A stretch of DNA of 64,000 nucleotides from Larkinella rosea (lineage in GTDB: Bacteria > Bacteroidota > Bacteroidia > Cytophagales > Spirosomataceae), in assembly GCF_003858635.1 (NCBI RefSeq), contig NZ_RQJO01000007.1:1241941-1305940 (forward strand), written 5' to 3'. Below the pieces are notes generated by a model, which was given only the letters and a program-made list of their open reading frames with translations, was not told where the DNA came from and made no database searches. Of this stretch, positions 51,963-63,000 are shown one piece after another. A program made the translations under genes and the position numbers. Position 1 is the first letter of the stretch; each line of letters starts with the position of its first letter.

Positions 51963-54900
51963 ATGAACCTGAAAGAAATTCAACAGACCGCCAATAAAAT
52001 GGAAACCGAACGGGCTCAGAATCAGGCGCAATTGCTGCTTCTGACCGGGATGGCGAATGATCTGAACAATCAGATTCAGGCCCTGCAACTCAAGGGAAGT
52101 TTGACGGATTCGGAAAAGTCGACGCTCGATTCGTTTACGAGCCAGGCAGCCCGCCTGCAACTCCGAACGACCGCCACGCGCAAGACGATTGCAACGAGCA
52201 AACTCAAGCGTTTTCAGGAATTTCAGGACTTATTTCAGGAAGCTCCGCAACAGCTGATCGAGCAGCTCACCGACGACCTGCCAATTGTACTTTTCCCGGT
52301 TCGGATCGAAACACATTTTCATTCGGAAAACAACAGGCACGAATTGTGGGTCCGGGTTTATCCCGATGACATTACCACCTTTACCCACGAAAACGAACTG
52401 ACCGCCGACGAAATAACCGCCGGGGAAGCGTATTGGAAAAGCGTCTGGGAAACCCGTAAGCAGCCCGAAGACGAAGGAAAAAAAACGCGCGAAACGCTCT
52501 GGAACGGCCTGGCAAACCGCTTCGGCGTAAACCGGGCGGCCTGGGTTGCCCGCCAGACCAAACCCACCAACTGGTACGGAAAATGGCGGTTACTGCCGGA
52601 GCTGATTCTAAAAACCCAGGACCCGCCCAAACCGCAAGCCTGGAGTAAAGCGCCCCATACGCGACTGATGCCCAGCCAGTTCGTTTTTATGGCGTACGGC
52701 CCGAGCGGAAAAGCGTTTGAGGTTGTCGGCAAACCGGTCCCCGACTACCTCGTAATGGGTCCCGATCCGTTGCTGGAAGAATCCGCCTTCTCGCGCGATG
52801 CCAATAACAAACTGGTCATCGGTAAGGAAATGGCCTGGCTGTTTGATTTTGAGGAAGCCGTTGCCGTTGGCATGGCCGTCAAAATACCGATCACGGTCGA
52901 CTGGGTGCAACGCGGTTTTGAGAAACTGATCGCGCTCGGCGTTCGCTTCACCTCCGACGCCACGCAGAGCAAAGATTTGCTGGAAAACCTCTTCCAGAAT
53001 CATACCTATTCCGCGGGCGGTTTTGGTATTTTACCGCAGGGAACTCCGACGAACAATACCGACAAAGCCGCATCCGGTTTTTCGGATGCCGACCGAACCG
53101 GCCCGCAACTCGAAACGCCGGATGGGGTGCCGCTGTTCAAACCAACGCCTGATTTTTACCAGCAAACCGACGGGCAGCGGTTGGCCGAAGCGCTGGGAAT
53201 CAGCACCGAATCGATGTCGTTCACGGAAAATGCCCAGCGCACCGACATAGCCGAAGCGCTGTCGATGAACAACGCGCTCTGGCCAGCCACTTGGGGCATG
53301 ATGCTCGACGATTTGCTCAAACCGCTCGTTACCCGGAAGCAGCAGGATCTGGCCCGGCAGTTTTTCACCGAATTTGTGACGGGTCGGGGCTTTCTGCCTG
53401 CCATTCGGGTCGGCAATCAGCCGTATGGTTTGCTCGTCACCAGCAGTTTGAACGACTGGCAATTTACCGTGCGCGAAATGGGGGCAGATCGCGAATTCTG
53501 GGGAAAGTTGCTCCAGATCCTGCGGCAGCTTAGCGTTCAATATTCGGTCTTGCTTCCGAAGGTTTCGTTTGCCGGAAAAGCCGGTGACGCCAATGAAACC
53601 TTGCTGAATATCATCGGCTTACAGGCTTCATCGGTGGTCTTTCACTCCCGCAAAGCCGTGACGGATCTGTACGCCTGGAACTACCTCAATTTCCAGAAAT
53701 CCAATTTCCTGTCCAACATTCTCTGGAACGCCATCAACACGGCCAAAAGCCAGCAGTTGAGCCGGTTGACGTTCGATGTGAGCAAGGATTTCTTACTCGA
53801 AAAGCTGATTTTCCTGTCCAGAACCGAAGAGCTGAACGGGCCGGTGATCGACGCCGATCCGCGAACACCTTTCTCCGAAACCGCCCCGATCCAGCCGTAT
53901 GACGGCACGAACAATTACATCGACTGGCTGCTGAAGAGTGATTTGCAAACCATTAAAAATCAGCAGTTCCGGGATAAAGACAACAATCCGACGGCGGCCC
54001 CTAAAGCGTTGTTGTATCAGTTGCTGCGTCGGGCTTATTTGGAAGAATTCGGACAAAGCATCACCAAATGGCTGGTCAATCAGCAGTTTATCGACGATTC
54101 CCCGCTGGAAAAACAGATTCAGAATATCGGTTCACTGAACGATCTGAGCAAAGAAGATTACCTGCAACTGAACGCGTCGAAAGTGCGGCTGGGCAACCAG
54201 AATGTGGCCATCGGCGATTACATCCGGACGCTGATTCCCAAGCCCGGAACCGCCTACAATGGCCCCACCGAAATGCTGCCGTTGATGGGCGTGGTCAAAG
54301 CGTTACAGACTTTGAAAAACCTGCCCACGGCACGGCTGGAGCGGCTTTTTGCTGAGCACCTTGATTTGTGCAGCTACCGGCTGGATGGCTGGCAAACCGG
54401 TCTTTTTGCCCGGCGACTTTACAACCTGCAGCACGCGTCCGACCACAGTTACCAGCGCAAAGGAACGTACCTGGGAGCTTACGGCTGGGTCGAAAACCTG
54501 CAGGCCAATACCGCCAAACAAGCTTTTCCGCAAACCAGTTATCCAAAACCGCTTCAGGAGCCCGACAACAAACCCATTTACGAAGACCCGACGAACGGCG
54601 GTTACATCCAGACGCCGTCGTTGCGGCACGCGGTAACGGCTGCGGTGTTGCGGAACGCCTATCTTTCGCAGGGCAGCGACAATCCGCGGCTGGCGGTCAA
54701 CCTGTCTTCGGAGCGGGTTCGGATGGCGATGACGTATCTGGAAGGCATTCAGAACGGCCAGGATCTGGCGGCTTTACTGGGTTACCAGTTAGAGCGCGGC
54801 CTGCACGACCGAAGCCTGTTCCTGAACCAATACATTTACGTCCTTCGGGCGCGGTTTCCGCTAATTTCCAAAAAATTAACGGACGTGCCCGACGGTGCCC

Positions 54901-56756
54901 CGCAGGAAGTGATTGAAGCCCGCAACGTGATTAATGGTTATGATTTGCTCGAATACGCCCGCACGCACCCGCAGCTTCAGGGCATTGCCGGACTGCCCGC
55001 ACCCAATTCCCCGGAAATGCAACAGATTCTGGCCGAGCTTGATCGGCTGACCAATGCGCTGGACGCCCTGGCGGATTTGTCGCTTTCGGAAAGCGTTTTT
55101 CAGGCGGTTCAGGGCAATTTCGACCGGGCGGGCGGGATGTTGCAGGCCATTTCGGAAGGCAAGATGCCGCCGGAACCCGAGATCGTGGAAACGCCCCGCT
55201 CCGGCACCTCGATTACCCACCGCGTGGCGGTTTGTCTGCAAACTACGGGCGTCAGCGACCGGCACCCGGCCTGGGGTACCACGGCTTCTCCGCGCAGCAA
55301 AGCCAATCGGTTCGTGAATCACTGGCTGGGCGAGCGGCTCCCGAAACCTGCCGATATTCGCTTCCGGTATCAATCCGGGGACGTGGACGATACGTTGAGC
55401 CTGGCTCAATTTGACCTGCAACCGCTTGATCTGGTTTTGATGGCGGGGGCCGAACTGGGCAACCTTTCCTCGGAGCTGGAGCGGTGGCTGATTTACCAGA
55501 TTCGCCTGAATTTCAACGTTTCCGATCAGCAGGCGATTCAATTTAGTTTCAGTCCGGCGGGGCAAGCGGTTAAGCTGGGCGGTTTGCTGCCCTTGCTGAA
55601 CGCCATGAAAAAGATCGTGACGGAAGCCCGACCGCTGCATGCGCTTGACTTTTTCCCGCAAACCGCGGCTTACCTGGAAGGCGAACCCAATCCGCAGGGC
55701 TACCAGGACTTAGCGGTTTTCCGCGCTTATCTGGAAGCCGAAATTGCCGATTTGAAATCGATCACGGCGGTTTTGAAAAGTAAAACCGCCCTGCTGAAAA
55801 CCGCTCTCGAACAGGCTCGTACGACCCAGCAAACCGTCGTTGAACTAGCCAAACTGACCGCTGTTCGAGCCAGTTTGGCCGACCTGGCCCGCTACGGCTG
55901 GACGGAAGCCTTGCCGAATTCGACGAACGGCAACTCGGTTTTGGTGGCCGATGAACTGCTCGCTCAGGCGGAAGGAATGGTCTCATTTTTTGAAAAAGTA
56001 ACTTCCCAAAATGGGTTCGACGGTTTTGATGCATTAACCCCCGAACAGCAGGTTGAGCGGTGCCGAGAGGTTGCCCGACAGATTTACGGTAAGTCGTTCA
56101 ACTGGGTTCCTGCATTCCGGTTCCTCAACCAGAGTCAGCTCACCAACGGCATTCAGCACAGTCCGGACATGCTGAGTCAGCCAACTGAACTGGTTATGGA
56201 AAACTGGCTGCAAACCCGGGCCCGGGTTCGGCCTGCGATGGAAAATGCCGAAACCCTCGCATTCCATCACGATCTCTATCAGGAGCAGCCTTTTGCCCTG
56301 ACACCCGTTCAATTGCCGTATGTCACCGGGGAAAAATGGGTGGGCGAAACGTTCTCGGAATCGTTGCGAAACCAGGACCGGTTGTCATTGGTTTTGCACC
56401 AGGCTCCGGGCGATACCGCTCAGAATCAGGCCGGTTTTTTACTGGATGAATGGAATGAACTGATTCCGACCGACAAAGAAACGACGGGCGTGACTTTCCA
56501 TTATAACCGACCCAATGCTACACCACCGCAAGCCATCCTGATTGCCGTAGCACCGGTTTTAAACGGAAAATGGACCTGGCTTGAACTGGAAAATATTCTG
56601 ACTGACACGCTCAACCGCTCCAAACTCCGCGCCATCGAACCCGATATGCTGACCGATACGGACTATTTTCAGGTCCTTCCGGCGGTTCTCAATGATTTTT
56701 CAACCGGCGGTATTTCAACGGTTTTCACAAACGGCAGTACGCTGGCAACCAGCTAA
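51963..56756 (+). CDS. Giant protein of unknown function (1597 aa)
   Basis: The largest protein in the window, with no family I can name. Residues about 1-100 are a predicted coiled coil (LKEIQQTANKMETERAQNQA, and TLDSFTSQAARLQLRTTATR). Next come DLPIVLFPVRIETHFH and HELWVRVYPDDITTFTHENE, a compact motif that looks conserved. About 450-500 has WPATWGMMLDDLL and GNQPYGLLVTSSL. About 800-1000 is helical (DLCSYRLDGWQTGLFARRLY, LRHAVTAAVLRNAYLSQGSD). The C-terminal part has QFSFSPAGQAVKLGGLLPLL and a final beta domain. There is no export signal. It is 6 bp behind the 968-aa gene and 14 bp before the 579-aa gene. A scaffold or particle component is conceivable but unproven. Confidence 0.78.
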   Translation: MNLKEIQQTANKMETERAQNQAQLLLLTGMANDLNNQIQALQLKGSLTDSEKSTLDSFTSQAARLQLRTTATRKTIATSKLKRFQEFQDLFQEAPQQLIEQLTDDLPIVLFPVRIETHFHSENNRHELWVRVYPDDITTFTHENELTADEITAGEAYWKSVWETRKQPEDEGKKTRETLWNGLANRFGVNRAAWVARQTKPTNWYGKWRLLPELILKTQDPPKPQAWSKAPHTRLMPSQFVFMAYGPSGKAFEVVGKPVPDYLVMGPDPLLEESAFSRDANNKLVIGKEMAWLFDFEEAVAVGMAVKIPITVDWVQRGFEKLIALGVRFTSDATQSKDLLENLFQNHTYSAGGFGILPQGTPTNNTDKAASGFSDADRTGPQLETPDGVPLFKPTPDFYQQTDGQRLAEALGISTESMSFTENAQRTDIAEALSMNNALWPATWGMMLDDLLKPLVTRKQQDLARQFFTEFVTGRGFLPAIRVGNQPYGLLVTSSLNDWQFTVREMGADREFWGKLLQILRQLSVQYSVLLPKVSFAGKAGDANETLLNIIGLQASSVVFHSRKAVTDLYAWNYLNFQKSNFLSNILWNAINTAKSQQLSRLTFDVSKDFLLEKLIFLSRTEELNGPVIDADPRTPFSETAPIQPYDGTNNYIDWLLKSDLQTIKNQQFRDKDNNPTAAPKALLYQLLRRAYLEEFGQSITKWLVNQQFIDDSPLEKQIQNIGSLNDLSKEDYLQLNASKVRLGNQNVAIGDYIRTLIPKPGTAYNGPTEMLPLMGVVKALQTLKNLPTARLERLFAEHLDLCSYRLDGWQTGLFARRLYNLQHASDHSYQRKGTYLGAYGWVENLQANTAKQAFPQTSYPKPLQEPDNKPIYEDPTNGGYIQTPSLRHAVTAAVLRNAYLSQGSDNPRLAVNLSSERVRMAMTYLEGIQNGQDLAALLGYQLERGLHDRSLFLNQYIYVLRARFPLISKKLTDVPDGAPQEVIEARNVINGYDLLEYARTHPQLQGIAGLPAPNSPEMQQILAELDRLTNALDALADLSLSESVFQAVQGNFDRAGGMLQAISEGKMPPEPEIVETPRSGTSITHRVAVCLQTTGVSDRHPAWGTTASPRSKANRFVNHWLGERLPKPADIRFRYQSGDVDDTLSLAQFDLQPLDLVLMAGAELGNLSSELERWLIYQIRLNFNVSDQQAIQFSFSPAGQAVKLGGLLPLLNAMKKIVTEARPLHALDFFPQTAAYLEGEPNPQGYQDLAVFRAYLEAEIADLKSITAVLKSKTALLKTALEQARTTQQTVVELAKLTAVRASLADLARYGWTEALPNSTNGNSVLVADELLAQAEGMVSFFEKVTSQNGFDGFDALTPEQQVERCREVARQIYGKSFNWVPAFRFLNQSQLTNGIQHSPDMLSQPTELVMENWLQTRARVRPAMENAETLAFHHDLYQEQPFALTPVQLPYVTGEKWVGETFSESLRNQDRLSLVLHQAPGDTAQNQAGFLLDEWNELIPTDKETTGVTFHYNRPNATPPQAILIAVAPVLNGKWTWLELENILTDTLNRSKLRAIEPDMLTDTDYFQVLPAVLNDFSTGGISTVFTNGSTLATS

Positions 56757-56770
56757 ATCCCTGACTTCCA

Positions 56771-58510
56771 ATGGCTGAATTTGATAAACTAAAATCGTTG
56801 TTCCTCCAGTCACCGATCTTCCAACCCACCATCAAAGGCTGGAACCGGCTGGAAGGTCGCCCGCGCAACCGGGATTTTGAGCGGAGTTTGCGCGCCGAAG
56901 TTCGGGATCCGCTCTGGATGCTGACCCGGCAGTGGCAGTTTGGAGAGTTTCAGGGTGAAGACGCCGGTTCGCCGGTCGACGCCCGCATGCTGACGTACCA
57001 GACCTACCTGAACCGTTACGCCGTTGGCAACCAGTCTGCCCAGAAATTCGAGATGGATATTCCGCTCGAAGCCCGGGTGGAACGAGAATTCTGGCCGGAC
57101 GATTTGGGCCGCCAGGTACGCATCGGGCGGTATTTTGAAAAGCTGTTGCGGATCAATGCGCTTCCGTATAAAGACAACTACCTTGCTCAATACGCCATCG
57201 ACACCAGCGCGCCCAATCCGGTTTACGACAAAGACACGGATCAGACGCGGGGCGCGGTGGCCGGAAAAGTCATCAACGGGGTTTTGCTGTTAAAAGCCAT
57301 CGCCGACGGTTCGCACGCAACCTGGGTGGACGCCCTTCCCCAGATCGCCGATTCAGACCGGACGAAACTGAAAACAACCGCGTCAGAACTCGTTCAATGG
57401 GCCGGAGCATTCGCGACGCAGCCGACCTCACAAGCCGACAATGCGTGGTCGGGAACACACCTGGAATACCAGTTTGCCTGCGCAGCGGAAGATGCCGACG
57501 GCACCCAAACCGTCCTGCGCGCCGATCAGTATGACTCGGGCCACCTGGATTGGTACTCGTTCGATGTGGATGCAACCGGCAAACTCGAAGGAGCGGTTTC
57601 GGAACCCGAAAAACCGCTGGAAGAATGTCTTTCGTTTATTCCGACACCGGTTTCGTTCAACGGCATGCCGCAGCCCCGATTCTGGCAAATGGAAAACGAA
57701 CGTATTGAATTCTCCAATATAGACGCCAACACGACCGACCTCATCAAGCTGATTATGACCGAGTTCATGCTGTTGTACGGCAACGATTGGTGCGTCTTTC
57801 CTTACGAACGGAAAACCGGTTCCCTCTGTGAAATCCGGGGACTGGTCATTACCGACGTGTTCGGCCAGCGGACTTTTGTGAAACCGGCGGGTTCCGGCAT
57901 CGACGACGACTGGACGCGCTGGAGCTTCTTTTCACTCAGCACCAACGCCCAAACCGCCAACACCGCTTCGTTTTTACCGCCCGCGTTGGGCAAAACCCTC
58001 GAAAGCCAGCCGCTCGAGAAAGTGAATTTTATCCGCGACGAAATGTCCAACATGGTCTGGGGAATCGAATCCATCGTGCCGTCATCGCTGGGTCGGGGCG
58101 TCAATGGGTACGAATCCGCGCTGGCGGCCGAAAATGCAACCCGGCCGCCGGAACCGGAGCTTCAGCCTACCGAAGCGAAAATCCGGTATATGCTGGGGAC
58201 CAGCGTTCCTTATAACTGGATTCCGTTTCTTCCGGCGCAACTGCCGGGCAGTAACCGCGACATCCGGTTGCAGCGCGCCCGCATGCCCGACCTGGCCGCT
58301 TCGTTCAAAGGCAGAATTCTCGACGAACCCGCGCCCTATTTCGTGCATGAAGAGGAAGTGCCGCAAACGGGCAAAAGTGTCACCCGAACGTACCAACTCA
58401 CCCGAACGACGGACGGAAAACCGGTACTCTGGATTGGCCGGAAAGCCCTGCTAGGCAAAGGCGAAGGCCGCAGTTGGCTGGCGTTTGATCAGATTGTGGA
58501 TGTAGTTTGA
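56771..58510 (+). CDS. Protein of unknown function (579 aa), last gene of the giant operon
   Basis: No family recognised. Starts MAEFDKLKSLFLQSPIFQPT and soon has RNRDFERSLRAEVRDPLWML followed by TRQWQFGEFQGEDAGSPVDA, a strongly patterned block. Further pieces are FIPTPVSFNGMPQPRFWQME, EFMLLYGNDWCVFPY and MSNMVWGIESIVPSS. No signal peptide or known catalytic site. Its position 14 bp behind the 1597-aa gene and before a strong hairpin makes it the end of the transcript that begins with the DUF6603-like gene. Confidence 0.78.
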   Translation: MAEFDKLKSLFLQSPIFQPTIKGWNRLEGRPRNRDFERSLRAEVRDPLWMLTRQWQFGEFQGEDAGSPVDARMLTYQTYLNRYAVGNQSAQKFEMDIPLEARVEREFWPDDLGRQVRIGRYFEKLLRINALPYKDNYLAQYAIDTSAPNPVYDKDTDQTRGAVAGKVINGVLLLKAIADGSHATWVDALPQIADSDRTKLKTTASELVQWAGAFATQPTSQADNAWSGTHLEYQFACAAEDADGTQTVLRADQYDSGHLDWYSFDVDATGKLEGAVSEPEKPLEECLSFIPTPVSFNGMPQPRFWQMENERIEFSNIDANTTDLIKLIMTEFMLLYGNDWCVFPYERKTGSLCEIRGLVITDVFGQRTFVKPAGSGIDDDWTRWSFFSLSTNAQTANTASFLPPALGKTLESQPLEKVNFIRDEMSNMVWGIESIVPSSLGRGVNGYESALAAENATRPPEPELQPTEAKIRYMLGTSVPYNWIPFLPAQLPGSNRDIRLQRARMPDLAASFKGRILDEPAPYFVHEEEVPQTGKSVTRTYQLTRTTDGKPVLWIGRKALLGKGEGRSWLAFDQIVDVV

Positions 58511-58588
58511 TAGGAACGCGGATTCAACGGATTAACACAGATTAAATCCGTTTTGATCGGTTCAAGCCGTTGAATCCGCGTTCCCATC
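58509..58588. terminator. Inverted repeat ending the giant operon and the susD transcript
   Basis: The core arms GGAACGCGGATTCAACGG (58513-58530) and 58567-58584 are perfectly complementary. Pairing extends outward (GAT/ATC with one mismatch) to 58509 and 58588. The inner part (CGGATTAACACAGATT...AATCCG) can also fold. It lies between convergent genes and overlaps the stop of the 579-aa gene. I recall the CGCGGATTCAACGGATT wording as recurrent in intergenic DNA of other bacteria; not checked here. Confidence 0.7.
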
Positions 58589-58592
58589 AGGC

Positions 58593-60047
58593 TTATAAAT
58601 TCGAATTGATATTCGCGTCGCCGATGGGGATTGGATACCAGTAATCGGTTTTGGAAATGGCACCGGTCGGTTTCAGGTCATCGGGGGCTTTGGTAGCGTT
58701 GGCTTCTTCCACTTTTTCCAGCCGGATCAGATCGAACCAGCGGGTCCACTCACCGGCAAATTCCCAGGCACGTTCGTCCACCACGGCGTTGGCAAAATTT
58801 GCACCCGTCATTCCAGCCGCCAGAACCGGTAAGCCCGCACGCGTGCGAATGGCATTGACGGCTTCATATGCCTGCGCGTTCGGCGTTCCGTCGGCGCGGG
58901 CCTGAGCTTCGGCATACACCAGCAGAACGTGAGCATAGCGAATCATGTGAACCGGTTGCGACGACGAGAACTGGGTATTATCGGCCAGCCGGAATTTGGC
59001 GTAATACGGATGCTTCGACAGGCTATTCTGCCACGTAATTTTCGTGCCGTCGGGTTTCGTAAACACCGTATGAAAGGTAACATCCTTGCGTTTACCGGCG
59101 GGAAACCGGTTGAAGAAATTGATCTCGGCCAAATAATCGTCCCAGCCGTTTTCGTCGCCGGGCGTTGCGGGCAAGCCGTAGAACGAATTCGTGGAACCAC
59201 CGAAATTAGCTGAGGTCTGGAAGGCAAACACTTCCTCTTTCGTCCCGACCGCCGAGGCCGTTCCCGACCACAACGTGGCCAGATCCGGCACCAGATCAAA
59301 ACCGTAAGTGGCCTTTCCGTCGATTACTTCCTTCGCTTTCGCGGCCGCTTTGGCATAATTAGCCGTTACCTTCAGGGGCCAGCCTGCTTCGGTGAGGTAC
59401 ACATCCGCCATCATCGCTTTCACTGACCCTTTGTTCGGACGACCCGGCGCGCGTTTGGTATTTGGAACCAGTTTTTCGGCTTCCAGCAAATCGGCTTCAA
59501 TCAGTTTATACACCTCCGCCGGAGGACTTTTCTGGATACTAAGCTGATCATTAGAGAATTGCGCCGTCGTGATCAACGGAATATTGCCGTAACCCCGAAC
59601 CAGCCAGTAATAACTTAATGCCCGCAGGAAATAAGCCTCGCCCACAATGGCATCAATGGTAGCCTTATCGCCGGTTACGGTTTTGTAATTCTCGATGATG
59701 TTGTTGGCCCCTTGAATGGTTTTGTAGGTTCCACTCCAGATCTGGACCATCCGCGGATTAGCCGGCGTTACATCGAACTGATCGAACTCGCGAAAATCCC
59801 ACTTGTTACCCCCCGCAATGGTCGAAACATCATCGCCACCCATGACGTATGCCTGAATGGCCGAGGTTAGAAAACCGCGCGCCCAGGTGCGCAGCAAGCC
59901 TTTGTAGGTGCCGGTTAGTGCCGATTCCAAACCAGCCACATCGGCAATGGCGTTGGTTCCAACTACCTGCCCTTTCGGTTCCTCTTCCAGAAAATTGGAG
60001 CAGCCCGTCAGCACGGCAACGAGAAATAGTATAGTCAATTTTTTCAT
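58593..60047 (-). CDS. SusD/RagB-family lipoprotein, second pair
   Basis: A 484-residue lipoprotein with lipobox AVLTGC (Cys16). SusD features: NFLEEEPKGQVVG at the start, a tetratricopeptide-like helical core (IVGEAYFLRALSYYWLVRGYG), and the C-terminal HMIRYAHVLLVYAEAQAR and DERAWEFAGEWTRWFDLIRL. It binds the oligomer and caps the SusC barrel encoded 18 bp upstream in the transcript. Part of a signalling-type uptake cluster with the adjoining STN-containing SusC and FecR. Confidence 0.95.
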   Translation of the reverse strand: MKKLTILFLVAVLTGCSNFLEEEPKGQVVGTNAIADVAGLESALTGTYKGLLRTWARGFLTSAIQAYVMGGDDVSTIAGGNKWDFREFDQFDVTPANPRMVQIWSGTYKTIQGANNIIENYKTVTGDKATIDAIVGEAYFLRALSYYWLVRGYGNIPLITTAQFSNDQLSIQKSPPAEVYKLIEADLLEAEKLVPNTKRAPGRPNKGSVKAMMADVYLTEAGWPLKVTANYAKAAAKAKEVIDGKATYGFDLVPDLATLWSGTASAVGTKEEVFAFQTSANFGGSTNSFYGLPATPGDENGWDDYLAEINFFNRFPAGKRKDVTFHTVFTKPDGTKITWQNSLSKHPYYAKFRLADNTQFSSSQPVHMIRYAHVLLVYAEAQARADGTPNAQAYEAVNAIRTRAGLPVLAAGMTGANFANAVVDERAWEFAGEWTRWFDLIRLEKVEEANATKAPDDLKPTGAISKTDYWYPIPIGDANINSNL

Positions 60048-60065
60048 GATCGTATCGATAATGGA

Positions 60066-63000
60066 TTAAAAGGTCACATTTAAACCGGCCGTAATCGTCT
60101 TGGCGTTCGGGTAGGAACCGTGGTCGATGTTCTGCACCACATCACCCACTGAGTTGGAAGTCGATTCCGGATCGATGCCCTTGTATTTCGTGAATGTCAG
60201 CAGATTGGTACCACTTACAAATACCCGAACCGTTCCGATGTTTTTGAGCAGCGATTTCGGAATCGAATACGCCAGACTGATGTTTTTCAGCCGAACGAAA
60301 TCGCCTTTTTCCAGAAACCGGCTCGTCTGGGTCAGGTAATTTTCCTTCGCATTGCTGAACGCCGGAATGTCCGAAGTTTCATTCACACCCGGAATGTAGC
60401 GGTCTTTAATGGCAGCATAGGTCGGCTGACGAACATCGGTACTTCCCACGATTCCGGCGGCATAGGTGTAGTTCAATTTGTCAAACCCAAACACACCCTG
60501 GAAGAAAATATTCAGCGATAATCCTTTGTAGTTGAATGTATTATTCCATCCCAGCGTCGTTTTCGGCATTCCGTTTCCGATAATCTGGTAATCCTTCGGA
60601 CCAATTACGCCGTCGTTGTTCAGATCCTGGTAGTGCGCATCGCCCGGTTTATTGCCGTAGCGGGCGGCCTGATCGGCTTCCCCCGGTTTCCAGGTTCCGA
60701 GGTAATTCAGCCCCCAGAAAGCCGCCATCGTTTGCCCGGGAATCAGCACAAATTCCGTTGCCGCAAAAATGGTGTCCTTCGCCGAACCGAGCCGAACCAC
60801 TTTATTATTGACCAGCGCGACATTGACTGACGTATTCCAACTAAAGTTTTTCCCGGTCACCGGCGTCGCTTCCACTGCAATTTCCCAGCCTTTATTTTGC
60901 ACTTCACCCACGTTTCGCAGAATGCTGTTGCCCCCAATGTATGCTGGCAGGGGTTGGCTCAACAGCAAATCGCGGGTGTTTTTCACGAAATAATCGGCCG
61001 AAAGCGAAATTTTGCCATTCAGAAATTCCATGTCCGTTCCGAGGTTAAGCTGCTCAGTGGTTTCCCATTTCAGGTTCGGATTGCCCGGATTTCCCAGAAT
61101 GATCCCGTTCGTTATGCCGTTGGTAAAATAACCGGATGTAAAGGCTACGCCCGCATCATCGACGTTCGTGATGTAAGTCGAAAGCGTTCCGTACGGATTA
61201 ATGGCCTGATTACCCGTCAACCCCCAGCTTCCGCGCAACTTCAGATTGCTGAAAATCCGCTGGCTTTTCATGAAATTCTCCTCCGTCAGCCGCCAGCCCA
61301 GCGCCACCGATGGAAAAACACTGAACTTGTTGTCGCCCTGGAATTTGGACGAACCGTCGCGCCGAACCGTGGCCGACAGCAGATACCGGTCCTTCAATGC
61401 GTAGTTGACCCGGCCCAGATACGACATCAAACTCCAGCGCGAATAGCCCGAACCAATCAGATTGGACGCGGCCAGGGCGAGGTTGTTGTACGATTGTGCC
61501 GGATACGTCAGGTTGGTCGCATTGGCGTAAAACGACTCCCCGGTTTGCTTCTGGGTTTCAAAAACGCCGGTAATTTCCAGGCTGTGAATTTTATTAAATA
61601 ACCGCTTGTAATTCAGCGCATTCGTACTTTGCAACGTAATTTGCTCGCCCGAACTGCGGCCCGCCCGTGGCAACATACTGGAAATGATCGGTCCGGAAAA
61701 CGTTTTGTCCTGCTGGTTGATGTAGTTGACACCGTATTGCACATCCAGCGAAAGTCCCGGAATAAATTCATACCGCAGGCCACCGACGAGGTTTACGCTG
61801 GTCCGGTTTGTCCGGTTATCGGCGTCGGTCGTGAGCGCAACGGGGTTTTCGAAGATCGAGCCAACCGGATCACGGTAGGTATATTGCCCTTTCGCGTCGC
61901 GAATCGGCGTAGTCGGTGACCACGCAAATGCCTGTCCCAGCGCACCACCCCGCGATCCGGTACCACTGGTATTGTGGTTTTCGCGACGGGTACCCAGAAA
62001 ATTCAGCCGAACCGAAAACTTATCGGAAACCTGCGACGCAATGTTCGAACGGATGGTATATCGTTTAAAATCCGAATTATTTACAATCCCGTTCTGATTC
62101 AGGTAATTGGACGAAATCAGGTACGTCGTTTTGTCGTTTCCGCCCGAAATCCCCAACTGATATTCCTGCCCTCCGGCTTTGCGCAACACTTCATTTTGCC
62201 AGTCGGTACCGCCATTTTGCCGAAACCCGTCGATCTGAGCCTGCGTAAAAACCGGGTTTGAGTTACCCACGGCAGCCCGCGCATTCACCACCTCGGCGTA
62301 ATCGACCGCATTCAGCATATCCATTTTCTTCAGCACCTGCGAGGACGAAAACCGGGTGCCGAAGTTCACCTGCATGCTTCCTTTCTTCCCGGTTTTGGTC
62401 GTGATGATGATCACTCCGTTGGCGCCCCGGCTTCCGTAAATCGCCGTAGCCGACGCGTCTTTCAACACCTCCAGAGAGGCAATATCGTCCGGGTTGATGT
62501 TGTTGAAATCAGCGCCCACAAAACCGTCCACCACATACAATGGGCTGTTATCACCGTTGATCGAGTTGGCGCCCCGGATGCGGATCCGAACATCCCCCCC
62601 CGGCGAACCGGAAGCATTGGTCACCTGTACTCCCGCAACCCGGCCTTGAAGAATCTGATCCAGGCGCGTAACGGGCTGTTCCTTAAAATCATCGACGGCA
62701 ATCGACGCCAGCGAACCGGTCACATCGCTCTTTTTCTGCGTTCCGTAGCCTACCACGACCACTTCATTCAGGGATTTAATGTCGGCCTGAAGACTGATTT
62801 CAAGTGACGAGGTTTGGTTGCTGATGGCCACTTCTCTGGAAATAAAGCCGATGGACGAAATCACGAGCGTGTGATTGCCGTCGGGAACGTTCAGCGTAAA
62901 TCGCCCGTTGCCATCCGTCGCTGTGCCGGTGTTGGTGCTTCCTTTCAGCAAAACCGTTGCTCCGGCAATAACGCCCCCAACGTTGTCGATGACCCTCCCG

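Noticed and set aside
45578-58510. Giant operon as a prophage tail or contractile injection system
   Set aside because: No sheath, tube, baseplate, AAA ATPase, VgrG/PAAR or holin-like gene is present; resemblance is limited to protein size.
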